In this document: positions 13,531-20,605 of the stretch, in pieces | Layout of the letters: each line of letters begins with the position of its first letter | Position numbering within the stretch: the stretch's first letter is position 1 | Assembly (NCBI GenBank): GCA_963626545.1 | Contig: CAVFYJ010000059.1 | Coordinates: 1 to 20,605 of the forward strand | Length of the DNA stretch: 20,605 nucleotides | Source of the DNA: Anthropogastromicrobium sp963626545 | GTDB lineage: Bacteria > Bacillota > Clostridia > Lachnospirales > Lachnospiraceae | Direction of reading: 5' to 3' | Made by a program: the position numbers and the translations under genes | The notes under the pieces: generated by a model | Told to the model about the DNA's origin: nothing | Seen by the model: only the letters and a program-made list of their open reading frames with translations | The model's database searches: none

Positions 13531-13559
13531 ATGACAAGCGGGTGAAAGTATGATATGAT
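13531..13559 (+). promoter_or_regulatory. Promoter of the AAA-ATPase/nuclease gene
   Basis: ATGACA (13531-13536), a 17-nt spacer and TATGAT (13554-13559), directly after the previous terminator. This supports single-gene transcription of the next ORF, whose ribosome site AAAGGAG lies just before ATG 13619. Confidence 0.5.
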
Positions 13560-13618
13560 AATGCTATAACAAGGTAATCGTCGAGCAGAAAAATAAGCCA
13601 GCAAGAAAGGAGTTCTCT

Positions 13619-15331
13619 ATGAAAAGGCGAAAGCTTCCAACAGGAATTGATAATTTTAAAAAAGTTCGTAGCGGCAATTATTATTATGTAGATAAAACTT
13701 CATTGATCGAGCAGGTATTGGAAAATGGAAGTGAAGTTACTTTATTTACGCGTCCGCGCCGTTTTGGAAAATCTTTAAATATGAGTATGTTAGAAAGCTT
13801 TTTTGAAGTAGGAGCTGATTCAACACTTTTTAAAGATCTCTCTATTTCAAAAAATACAGAGCTGTGTGAGCAGCATATGGGACAATATCCAGTAATTGCG
13901 ATTAGCTTGAAGGGCGTAGATGCAGCATCTTATCAGGATGCATTTGATGCACTGGTTGATATTGTGAATCAGACGGCATTTCGTTTTCAGTTTTTAATGG
14001 AAAGTTCCAGATTATCGACATTAGACAAAAAGCGATTTGAAGGACTTACCAACGAGGCGATGACACAAAAAACGTTAAGTTCGAGTCTTTTATGGCTGAG
14101 TATTTTTCTTGAAAAACATTACAATAAAAAAGTGGTTGTGTTAATTGATGAGTATGATGTACCATTGGCAAAAGCACATGAAAATGGATATTATGATCAG
14201 ATGGTACTTTTGATCCGAAACATGTTTGGAAATGTATTAAAAACAAATAATAGCCTTGCGTTTGCAGTGTTAACAGGATGTCTGCGCATTGCAAAAGAAA
14301 GTATTTTTACAGGGTTGAATAATTTTAAAATGTATTCGATTACCAATACAGAATTTGACGAGACATTTGGCTTTACAGATAGAGAAGTGAAGGAAATGCT
14401 TCATTATTATGAAATGGATAATCGCTATGAAGAAATAAAGGAGTGGTATGATGGATACCGTTTTGGAAATGCGGATGTATACTGTCCATGGGATGTGGTA
14501 AACTATTGCAATGATCACTTGAATAATCCAAATGCAAAGCCTGAAAATTATTGGATGAATACAAGTGGAAATAATGTAATCAATCATTTTATTGATAGCG
14601 TAAATGAGCCTGATATGCTTACGAAGACAGAACTAGAGTGGCTTGTGAATGGAAAGATTGTTAGAAAACGAGTCGATGAGATGGTTACCTACAGTGATTT
14701 GTATTCCTCAATGGATAATTTGTGGAGTACACTTTTTATGACGGGGTATTTAACGCAGCGTGGTCAGGAAAGTGATGGACGTTTTTGCTTGGCAATCCCA
14801 AACAGAGAGATACGAAATATTATTACAGAGCGTGTTTTGACTCTGTTTCGTGATGAGGTTAAAAAAGATGGTGAGATGGCAGAGGAATTTTGTCAAGCCT
14901 TGGTAGCTGGAAATGCAAAGAAAGTTGAAACACTTTTGAGTGCGTATATGGAGAAAACAATCAGCATTCGAGATACTTTTGTGCGTAAGTCAATTAAGGA
15001 AAATTTCTATCATGGAATTCTACTTGGAATTTTAAGTTATAAGGGCAGCTGGAATGTTTCTTCCAACCGTGAGTCAGGGGAAGGTTTCAGTGATATTTTA
15101 GTCGAAGTAGGAGATCTAAATGTTGGGATTGTGATCGAAGTAAAATATGTAAAGGATGATGAGAAAGAAGGAAATGATCATTTATTAGAGGCAACATGTA
15201 CGGATGCGCTAAATCAAATTGAGAACAGAGATTATGCACAAAGTTTGAGACAAGATGGAATGCAAAAAATTTTGAAGTATGGGATCGCATTCCAGACGAA
15301 AAAGTGTTGTGTGAGAAGAACAGATTCGTAG
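13619..15331 (+). CDS. AAA-ATPase-like / PD-(D/E)XK nuclease-superfamily protein
   Basis: A 570-residue protein of the family that pairs an AAA-ATPase-like domain with a C-terminal PD-(D/E)XK domain. The N-terminus LPTGIDNFKKVRSGNYYYVD and TRPRRFGKSLNMSML (Walker A-like Lys51) are diagnostic. VVVLIDEYDVPL gives the Walker B Asp177-Glu178. The nuclease fold shows Asp492 in GFSDILVEV and Glu507-x-Lys509 in GIVIEVKYV, so its catalytic triad is intact. The family is abundant in gut Clostridia and Bacteroidetes, often in multiple copies, and has no settled function; a mobile or defence-related role is suspected. The gene is monocistronic and more A/T-rich than its neighbours, consistent with transfer. 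No terminator is visible after it. Confidence 0.88.
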   Translation: MKRRKLPTGIDNFKKVRSGNYYYVDKTSLIEQVLENGSEVTLFTRPRRFGKSLNMSMLESFFEVGADSTLFKDLSISKNTELCEQHMGQYPVIAISLKGVDAASYQDAFDALVDIVNQTAFRFQFLMESSRLSTLDKKRFEGLTNEAMTQKTLSSSLLWLSIFLEKHYNKKVVVLIDEYDVPLAKAHENGYYDQMVLLIRNMFGNVLKTNNSLAFAVLTGCLRIAKESIFTGLNNFKMYSITNTEFDETFGFTDREVKEMLHYYEMDNRYEEIKEWYDGYRFGNADVYCPWDVVNYCNDHLNNPNAKPENYWMNTSGNNVINHFIDSVNEPDMLTKTELEWLVNGKIVRKRVDEMVTYSDLYSSMDNLWSTLFMTGYLTQRGQESDGRFCLAIPNREIRNIITERVLTLFRDEVKKDGEMAEEFCQALVAGNAKKVETLLSAYMEKTISIRDTFVRKSIKENFYHGILLGILSYKGSWNVSSNRESGEGFSDILVEVGDLNVGIVIEVKYVKDDEKEGNDHLLEATCTDALNQIENRDYAQSLRQDGMQKILKYGIAFQTKKCCVRRTDS

Positions 15332-15381
15332 AAGCTACTCTTAGCGACAATCTGTTAAATGAAAAATATTCTCAATAAGTA

Positions 15382-15410
15382 TTTTCAAATGTGTCATGAG
15401 TTGTTATAAT
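15382..15410 (+). promoter_or_regulatory. Promoter of the ferrous iron transporter gene
   Basis: TTTTCA (15382-15387), a 17-nt spacer and extended TGTTATAAT (15402-15410). The imperfect palindrome TGAAAAATATTC...GTATTTTCA upstream (about 15359-15387) and ATAATCATT across the -10 could be iron-regulator half-sites, but the match to a Fur box is weak. Confidence 0.5.
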
Positions 15411-15463
15411 CATTCCTGAAACTGACATGAAAGTCATATATACATAAAGGAAGTGAATATAGA

Positions 15464-17926
15464 ATGACACTAAAAGATCTTGAAATAGGAAAGACAGCGG
15501 TTGTCACTGTTGTCGGAGGAGAAGGTGCCTTGCGGCAGCATTTCCTCGATATGGGTGTAATCCCAGGCGTTTCGGTTACCGTGGTTAAGCTGGCACCGAT
15601 GGGTGATCCGATGGAGCTACGAATCCATGGCTATGAGCTGACGCTTCGTCTGGCAGACGCAGAGAAGATTCTAATTGATGAATCTTCCGTTGTCAAAGCG
15701 GGCAGTAAAAAAGAAAAGACAGAAGACGCAGAGGATACAAAGAAAACAGAGAGCGCAGAGCAGAAAGCAGATACGAGCAATTATAGAGAGCATAGAAAAG
15801 TCAAAATACGCTGGGATGAATCCTCATTAAGAGAAGAAGAAACCGAGCATCCGGGTCTTGGTGAGGGCGGACGTTATCACCAGAAAGACCACGAACATCC
15901 GCTTCCAAAGGGAACGGTGCTGACTTTTGCCCTTGCGGGAAACCAGAACTGCGGAAAAACCACACTGTTTAATCAGCTGACAGGTTCCAATCAGCATGTC
16001 GGCAATTTCCCCGGCGTGACAGTCGACAGCAAAAACGGCCAGATACGAAATCACCCAGATACGCTTGTGACCGACCTTCCGGGTATTTATTCGATGTCTC
16101 CGTATAGCAGCGAGGAGATCGTAACAAGAGAGTTTATCATCAAGCAGAAGCCGACCGGCATCATCAACATCGTAGATGCCACGAATATCGAGCGAAATCT
16201 GTACTTGACGATGCAGCTTCTTGAATTGGACGTACCGATGGTATTAGCGTTAAACATGATGGATGAGATGCGTGGAAATGGCGGTTCGGTTCGTATCAAT
16301 GAGTTAGAGTCGATGCTTGGCATCCCGGTAGTCCCGATTTCGGCGGCAAAAAATGAGGGTATCACCGAGCTGATTAACCATGCGCTACATATTGCACAGT
16401 ATCAGGAAAAGCCGGGGCGGCAGGATTTTTGCGATGAGCAAAGCCACGGCGGAGCGGTTCATAGATGTCTCCATGCGATCATGCACCTGATTGAAGATCA
16501 CGCCGAGCGTGCAGGCATTCCAGTCCGCTTTGCGGCAAGCAAGCTGGTCGAGGGCGATCAGCTTGTTGAGCAGGCATTAAACTTAGAGCAAAATGAGAAA
16601 GAGATGATTGAGCACATTATTGTGCAGATGGAAGAGGAGCGTGGGCTTGATCGCGCCGCAGCCATCGCAGATATGCGTTTTTCCTTCATTCAAAAATTGT
16701 GCGATAAAACAGTGGTAAAGCCGGGTGAGAGCAAGGAGCACGAACGAAGCCGAAAAATTGACTCTGTTCTGACGGGGCGTTACACGGCACTTCCGATGTT
16801 TGCTGGAATCATGGCACTTGTTTTCTGGCTGACATTTGGTGTGATCGGTGCAGGTCTTCAAAGTCTGATGGAGATCGGAATTGACTGGCTGACAAAAAAG
16901 ATAGATGCAGCGATGACGCTCTGGCAAGTCAACGACGTGCTGCATTCGCTTGTGATTGATGGTATCTTTAATGGCGTTGGAAGCGTACTGAGTTTCCTGC
17001 CGATCATTGTAACGCTGTTTTTCTTCTTATCCATATTGGAGGACAGCGGTTATATGGCGCGAGTTGCATTTGTCATGGATAAGCCGCTTCGTAAGATTGG
17101 TCTTTCGGGACGAAGCATCGTGCCAATGTTGGTTGGCTTTGGCTGTACCGTGCCGGGTGTTATGGCAACGAGAACGCTTCCGTCCGCGCGTGACCGCAAG
17201 ATGACGATCATGCTGACACCATTTATGAGCTGCACCGCGAAGCTTCCAATCTATGGATTCTTCACAGCAGCATTTTTCCCAAAGCAAAGCGGACTGATCA
17301 TGGTCGGACTGTATTTTCTTGGAATTGCGATGGGTATTTTGACAGCAGTCATCTCACGAAGAACCATGTTTCATGGTGAGGCGGTTCCGTTTGTCATGGA
17401 GCTTCCAAACTATCGTCTGCCGGGTGCAAAAAATGTACTTCAGCTGCTGTGGGATAAGGCAAAGGATTTCTTGCAGCGAGCCTTTACGATCATTTTCATG
17501 GCATCGCTGATCATCTGGTTTTTACAGACCTTTGATTTGCATTTGGCAATGGTAGCAGACTCAAAGGACAGCATTCTGGCGGCAGCAGCCGGAGTACTTG
17601 CTCCGATCTTTGCACCGCTTGGCTTTGGCGACTGGCGTATTTGTACTTCACTGATTGCCGGTTTCATGGCAAAGGAGAGCGTTGTCTCCACACTTTCTGT
17701 ATTGTTTGGAAGTACAGGTGCGTTGATGGAAGTACTGTCACCACTCTCAGCGGCATCTCTTCTAGTATTTTGTCTGTTGTATACGCCGTGTGTCGCAGCT
17801 ATTTCTTCTATTAAAAGGGAGCTTGGCGGCAAGTGGGCAGCTGGTATCGTGCTGTTTCAGTGCGCAGTTGCGTGGGCGGCCGCATTTGTGGTTCATCTAA
17901 TTGGGGTGTTGATTCTATCATTTTAA
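15464..17926 (+). CDS. feoB: Ferrous iron transporter: FeoA-FeoB fusion
   Basis: An 820-residue fusion. Residues 1-75 are an SH3-like FeoA domain (LRQHFLDMGVIPG, then ELTLRLADAEKILI). A charged, His-containing linker follows (about 76-150). The G domain has G1 GNQNCGKTTLFN (near 160), G2 NFPGVTVDSK, G3 DLPGIYS, G4 NMMDE and G5 PISAAKN. The transporter part begins near residue 440 with several helices, and carries the Cys-containing gate motifs GFGCTVPGVMATRTL and MSCTAKLPIYGFF. GTP-dependent Fe2+ uptake across the inner membrane is the family role. G1 has Gln where many FeoB proteins have Pro. Start ATG 15464 follows AAGGAAGTG. No separate feoA or feoC is present; the fused FeoA probably acts in cis. 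Confidence 0.96.
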   Translation: MTLKDLEIGKTAVVTVVGGEGALRQHFLDMGVIPGVSVTVVKLAPMGDPMELRIHGYELTLRLADAEKILIDESSVVKAGSKKEKTEDAEDTKKTESAEQKADTSNYREHRKVKIRWDESSLREEETEHPGLGEGGRYHQKDHEHPLPKGTVLTFALAGNQNCGKTTLFNQLTGSNQHVGNFPGVTVDSKNGQIRNHPDTLVTDLPGIYSMSPYSSEEIVTREFIIKQKPTGIINIVDATNIERNLYLTMQLLELDVPMVLALNMMDEMRGNGGSVRINELESMLGIPVVPISAAKNEGITELINHALHIAQYQEKPGRQDFCDEQSHGGAVHRCLHAIMHLIEDHAERAGIPVRFAASKLVEGDQLVEQALNLEQNEKEMIEHIIVQMEEERGLDRAAAIADMRFSFIQKLCDKTVVKPGESKEHERSRKIDSVLTGRYTALPMFAGIMALVFWLTFGVIGAGLQSLMEIGIDWLTKKIDAAMTLWQVNDVLHSLVIDGIFNGVGSVLSFLPIIVTLFFFLSILEDSGYMARVAFVMDKPLRKIGLSGRSIVPMLVGFGCTVPGVMATRTLPSARDRKMTIMLTPFMSCTAKLPIYGFFTAAFFPKQSGLIMVGLYFLGIAMGILTAVISRRTMFHGEAVPFVMELPNYRLPGAKNVLQLLWDKAKDFLQRAFTIIFMASLIIWFLQTFDLHLAMVADSKDSILAAAAGVLAPIFAPLGFGDWRICTSLIAGFMAKESVVSTLSVLFGSTGALMEVLSPLSAASLLVFCLLYTPCVAAISSIKRELGGKWAAGIVLFQCAVAWAAAFVVHLIGVLILSF

Positions 17927-17929
17927 ATT

Positions 17930-18122
17930 GTAGTCTAAATTGGCAGTGAGGCAAATGTGATTTACGAGGCGGAACGTTGAAGCAGGCCTTGTCAAAGTAA
18001 ACTTCCGTAGCAAATATGTAGTGGGGTCCTGCTGAACAGTGACGCCGACAAACACTTTGCCGAATCTGCCTTCGTAAAACTACCGCTTTGCAAAAGGGCA
18101 TCCACAAGGGTGCTCTTTTTTT
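17930..18122 (+). ncRNA. Candidate rod-shaped structured RNA downstream of feoB (6S-like architecture)
   Basis: This non-coding stretch contains a nested set of collinear helices: GTAGT (17930)/ACTAC (18079), GGCAG (17942)/CTGCC (18066), GGCAAA (17950)/TTTGCC (18056), TGT/ACA, GGCG (17968)/CGCC (18043), and AGCAGG (17981)/CCTGCT (18028). A symmetric 9x9 internal loop (GAACGTTGA against GAACAGTGA) lies between the last two. A terminator follows at 18095-18122. A long interrupted rod with a central bubble and a terminator resembles 6S RNA, but I cannot match its conserved bases. A folded feoB 3' UTR is the alternative. A weak TTGATT (17909)/TAGTCT (17931) promoter may precede it. Confidence 0.45.
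18095..18122 (+). terminator. Intrinsic terminator after feoB and the structured RNA
   Basis: AGGGCATCC (18095-18103), loop ACAA, GGGTGCTCT (18108-18116), with two G-U pairs, followed by a T run. Confidence 0.85.
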
Positions 18123-18128
18123 ATTACC

Positions 18129-18157
18129 TTGAAAAGCCTCGCCCACTATGCTATACT
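18129..18157 (+). promoter_or_regulatory. Promoter of the diguanylate cyclase gene
   Basis: TTGAAA (18129-18134), a 17-nt spacer and TATACT (18152-18157) preceded by TGC (extended -10). It begins 7 nt after the preceding T-run. It gives a leader of about 75 nt to the preferred start at 18241. Confidence 0.6.
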
Positions 18158-18240
18158 GCATTTGACAAAAGAAACATATTTAAGAATAGGTAAATATGAA
18201 TACAAATACAGAATACAGACAGGATTTTAAGGAAAGGATT

Positions 18241-19845
18241 ATGAAAAAGGTAAAATACATATTGGCGCTTGCCGTTGTTGTTTTCATGGCAGCAGCGCTG
18301 GTATTTGGGATAAAAAATGATGCAGCCCCTGAAAAGGTCTTTGACGAGATGGTACTGATGCCGGGAGGAACATGGGTTGAGGAACGAACGGAGCAGGGTG
18401 AGGTCGTTCAATATGAGTACGATATTCCTGAATCAGAAGATGAAAAGGAGTGGGTACTCGTATTAAAGTCGCACTGGCAGGATTTTGAGATTTTTACAGA
18501 GAGCAGAAGCATATTTAAGACGGGAGAGAAGCATACCGGAGCCATCCATATGTTTGCGGTACCGACTGGAGAGCGATTGACGATTCAATTTTTTAACGCA
18601 TCCGATCGGTCAATAAGTGCGATTGAACAGTCGAAGGTCTGGATTGGAAACCGAACGGGCATTTACCGAATGATTCTTCTGGAAAATCTTCATGTGGGTA
18701 TCTTCGCCGTGTTTGCACTGGTGCTTGGTGTAATTTCCATTTTTTTAGGAATCTATATGCGCTCGACCTGGTCACGACAGATGTGTCAGGGACTTAGAAG
18801 CCTTGGCTATTTCATTTTGGATACCGGTGTTTGGATTCTGACGGATTCCAAACTTCTTTTATTGTTTACGCAGAAGACTGGCGTAGTGGAGCTGATCTCA
18901 TTTTTGGCATTCTTCACGCTGGGAATTCCACTTTTGGAGTTTACCAAAAAAATGATGCCGGGCAAGGAAAAACTCTTTGGTGTTCTTCAGGCATTGTTTG
19001 CCGTACAGTTTATCGTATATTGTGTAAACTATATGACCGAGATTTTGTCTTTGACAATCGTGCTTATGACGGAGCATTTACTGATGGCAGCAGCGATTGG
19101 ACTTGTCCTTTATGGAGGCTTCTCGCGAATGCGCCAGCGCAGAAATAAAAAGATCATGCGCATCATGGTGGGCTATATCATATTTAGTGTGTGCAGTGTG
19201 GTTGCGTTCGTATTCTTTTGTCAAGGAAATACAATGCAATATTCCATCGCTTATGTCGTAGGTATTCTGGGCTTTGTCTTTTTCCTTGCGGATGCGGCTT
19301 GCATTTCGATCTATGAGCAGATTCGTGAAAATGCAAATGTGACGATGTACGCAAAGATGGCCTATACCGATATGATGACAGGTCTTGGAAACCGCGCAGC
19401 GTTTATTGAAGACAGCAGAAAGGATGAGACATTTTCTGGTGCAGTTGCGTACATTATGATTGATGCGAATAATTTAAAGAAAATCAATGATTCGCTTGGC
19501 CATAAGCGAGGCGATGAACTGCTGACAACGGTTTCAAGATGCGTTGAGGATGGTGTGAAGCACACAATCGGAAATGGCAGATGCTACCGTATCGGTGGGG
19601 ATGAGTTTGTCATTCGCTTGCGCAATGCGACAAGGCAGGATGCAGAGGATTGCATAAGACATGTGCGGGAAGCACTTGCTGAGGCAAATAAGAAGACAGA
19701 TATTCCGATCTCGGCAGCGATGGGGTATACGTGGAGTGATGAAGCTGTTAAGGATACGGAGAAGCTGTTGCAGCATGCCGATACCGAGATGTATGAGAAT
19801 AAGCAAATGATGAAGAGGCAATCACAGAATATGACTGCCTCGTAA
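18241..19845 (+). CDS. Membrane diguanylate cyclase (7TM sensor-type plus GGDEF)
   Basis: A 534-residue membrane protein. An N-terminal signal anchor (residues 5-22) precedes an extracytoplasmic sensory domain (about 25-140). Seven hydrophobic segments follow (about 145-365), resembling 7TMR-DISM receptors. The GGDEF domain begins YTDMMTGLGNRAAF and carries an intact RIGGDEFVI (GGDEF at 452-456), with metal-site DANNLKKIND upstream and HADTEMYENK near the end. It should therefore make c-di-GMP. There is no RxxD inhibitory site at the usual position before GGDEF, so product inhibition may be absent. Start: ATG 18241 has AAGGAAAGG 3-11 nt before it; the in-frame ATG 18196 has no good ribosome site. 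The ligand is unknown. Confidence 0.9.
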   Translation: MKKVKYILALAVVVFMAAALVFGIKNDAAPEKVFDEMVLMPGGTWVEERTEQGEVVQYEYDIPESEDEKEWVLVLKSHWQDFEIFTESRSIFKTGEKHTGAIHMFAVPTGERLTIQFFNASDRSISAIEQSKVWIGNRTGIYRMILLENLHVGIFAVFALVLGVISIFLGIYMRSTWSRQMCQGLRSLGYFILDTGVWILTDSKLLLLFTQKTGVVELISFLAFFTLGIPLLEFTKKMMPGKEKLFGVLQALFAVQFIVYCVNYMTEILSLTIVLMTEHLLMAAAIGLVLYGGFSRMRQRRNKKIMRIMVGYIIFSVCSVVAFVFFCQGNTMQYSIAYVVGILGFVFFLADAACISIYEQIRENANVTMYAKMAYTDMMTGLGNRAAFIEDSRKDETFSGAVAYIMIDANNLKKINDSLGHKRGDELLTTVSRCVEDGVKHTIGNGRCYRIGGDEFVIRLRNATRQDAEDCIRHVREALAEANKKTDIPISAAMGYTWSDEAVKDTEKLLQHADTEMYENKQMMKRQSQNMTAS

Positions 19846-19846
19846 G

Positions 19847-20224
19847 TTAAAGCTGATGTACAAATATCCATTCTAGTAAATCATGAAAACTGCATTCTCC
19901 AGCAGCGGTTTTTAAAATGATATCGGATAACTCGTCTTGCGTGTATTCGAGTTCAATTTTGTTTAAGGCAAGAAATACAAGCATGACATGAGCACCGATG
20001 CGCTTATTGCCATCGATAAAAGGATGATTTTTAATCAGTCCATAACCCAATCGTGCAGCTTTTTGTTGAAGAGAAGGGAAAGCATCTGTGCCGCCAAATG
20101 TTTGAAATGGTGCGTTTAAGGCGGATTCTAGTAATCCCTCATCACGCAGACCGTCAATACCACCTGTGGTTTTGATCAGCTGTGAATGTAGCATAAGAAT
20201 TTGTTCTTTTGAAAGGATTGTCAT
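19847..20224 (-). CDS. doc: Doc-family toxin (Fic/Doc fold, death-on-curing)
   Basis: A 125-residue Fic/Doc domain protein. GGIDGLRDEGLLESALNAP is the family N-terminal signature. The active-site loop is HPFIDGNKRIG (His67 to Gly77), a complete H-x-F-x-D-G-N-K-R form. Classical P1 Doc has ANK, so this GNK version is a common chromosomal variant. Doc enzymes phosphorylate EF-Tu and halt translation, while Fic proteins AMPylate; the GNK loop fits a Doc-like kinase. Its start overlaps the antitoxin stop by 4 nt (ATGA), so it is coupled to phd. Its stop lies one base from the stop of the convergent diguanylate cyclase gene, with no terminator between them. Confidence 0.9.
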   Translation of the reverse strand: MTILSKEQILMLHSQLIKTTGGIDGLRDEGLLESALNAPFQTFGGTDAFPSLQQKAARLGYGLIKNHPFIDGNKRIGAHVMLVFLALNKIELEYTQDELSDIILKTAAGECSFHDLLEWIFVHQL

Positions 20225-20463
20225 TTCGCAAGAACCTCATAAGCTTTCTTATTCTTTTCAATGAGCCTGTTTGAGATAGCAAGTAAATCTTCATCATCGG
20301 CAAGCTGTTCTTGTTCTGCGGCTTTAAATTCAACAAGCAAGTAACGAGGCGCATTATTTTTTAAAATGATAACGGAACCATTTTCATCAACCATACGTGC
20401 TACTCGTGAAAAATTTTGGTTTGCTTCTGTAATAGATACAAGATTATTCGTGTTAATATTCAT
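20221..20463 (-). CDS. phd: Phd/YefM-family antitoxin
   Basis: An 80-residue antitoxin. The N-terminal DNA-binding half has the family pattern LVSITEANQNFSRVARMVDENGSVIILKNNAPRYLLV (residues 8-44). The C-terminal half is charged and helical (about 48-80), the part that normally wraps and blocks the toxin. It lies immediately upstream of doc and overlaps it by 4 nt. The ribosome site AAGGAGGTT (plus-strand 20468-20476) is near-perfect, which fits high antitoxin synthesis. The pair would autoregulate through its own promoter. Confidence 0.9.
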   Translation of the reverse strand: MNINTNNLVSITEANQNFSRVARMVDENGSVIILKNNAPRYLLVEFKAAEQEQLADDEDLLAISNRLIEKNKKAYEVLAK

Positions 20464-20500
20464 AAGGAACCTCCTTCAATGAGTAATATTTATATTGTCT

Positions 20501-20530
20501 ATTATATAAGAAAAGTTAGGAGAAATTCAA
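20501..20530 (-). promoter_or_regulatory. Promoter of phd-doc
   Basis: On the minus strand, TTGAAT (plus 20525-20530), an 18-nt spacer and TATAAT (plus 20501-20506). A/T-rich near-palindromic sequence between the -10 and the ribosome site (AATATAAATATT, plus 20485-20496) could be the Phd operator. Confidence 0.55.
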
Positions 20531-20551
20531 CCTATTTTAAAAAATGTTTTT

Positions 20552-20605
20552 TTAGGAATCTGGCGCGGGAATCCTCGGCCATTCAATGACCGAGATGAAA
20601 GCGCC
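20552..20605 (-). CDS. Possible C-terminal end of a minus-strand gene cut by the window edge
   Basis: On the minus strand the last 17 codons before TAA (plus 20552-20554) read GAFISVIEWPRIPAPDS and are more G/C-rich than the flanking spacer. The same bases can fold as GGCGC/GCGCC around CTCGG/CCGAG, so a structural element is an alternative. Too short to identify. Confidence 0.25.
   Translation of the reverse strand, partial: GAFISVIEWPRIPAPDS

Noticed and set aside
13619..15331. Transposase or IS element
   Set aside because: The protein has AAA and PD-(D/E)XK motifs, and no terminal inverted repeats or target duplications were seen around it.
15359..15410. Clear Fur box at the feo promoter
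   Set aside because: Only partial half-sites; the palindrome is imperfect, so it is left as a weak remark under the promoter.
18196..18240. Upstream start of the diguanylate cyclase
   Set aside because: Weak ribosome site and 15 polar residues before the signal anchor; ATG 18241 is better placed.

Overview
The window looks like chromosomal DNA of an anaerobic low-to-mid GC Firmicute, most likely a Lachnospiraceae-type Clostridium. The grounds are strong GGAGG ribosome sites, a fused FeoA-FeoB, a Clostridia-style heterodimeric ABC exporter, a DppABCDF-type peptide importer, an AAA-ATPase/PD-(D/E)XK protein of the kind common in gut Clostridia, and a phd/doc pair. The assignment is inference from gene content and style; there is no rRNA or tRNA marker.

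Layout. (1) 178-3841: two-gene heterodimeric ABC exporter operon. The first gene is split by an apparent one-base deletion near 1351-1355. (2) 3842-4513: a gene-poor, signal-rich stretch. It holds a long palindromic operator/promoter driving only a four-codon ORF, a strong terminator, a 132-bp element closed by a perfect 12-bp inverted repeat with a possible internal pseudoknot, and a 35-codon ORF with a run of Cys codons followed by a hairpin and U-run. (3) 4514-13474: a large co-directional cluster: glutathionyl-hydroquinone-reductase-like protein, peptide ABC importer (binding protein, two permeases, two ATPases), GNAT acetyltransferase and M20 (PepT-like) peptidase. (4) 13619-15331: solitary AAA-ATPase/nuclease-fold gene, visibly more A/T-rich. 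(5) 15464-17926: feoA-feoB fusion, followed by a candidate rod-shaped RNA ending in a terminator. (6) 18241-19845: membrane diguanylate cyclase. (7) 19847-20463, minus strand: doc and phd. (8) The right edge may clip the C-terminus of another minus-strand gene.

How the parts may work together. The most interesting region is 4029-13474. A Cys-codon-rich leader peptide in front of a GST-type thiol enzyme, a peptide importer, an N-acetyltransferase and a metallopeptidase suggests a cysteine-responsive operon that imports and dismantles cysteine-containing peptides, possibly glutathione or S-conjugates. Each protein family is well supported; the substrate and the attenuation model are inference. 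Spacers inside this cluster carry short A-rich tandem duplications, a stabilising-type hairpin, an internal extended -10 promoter, and a promoter plus terminator in front of the peptidase, so subunit levels are probably set individually.
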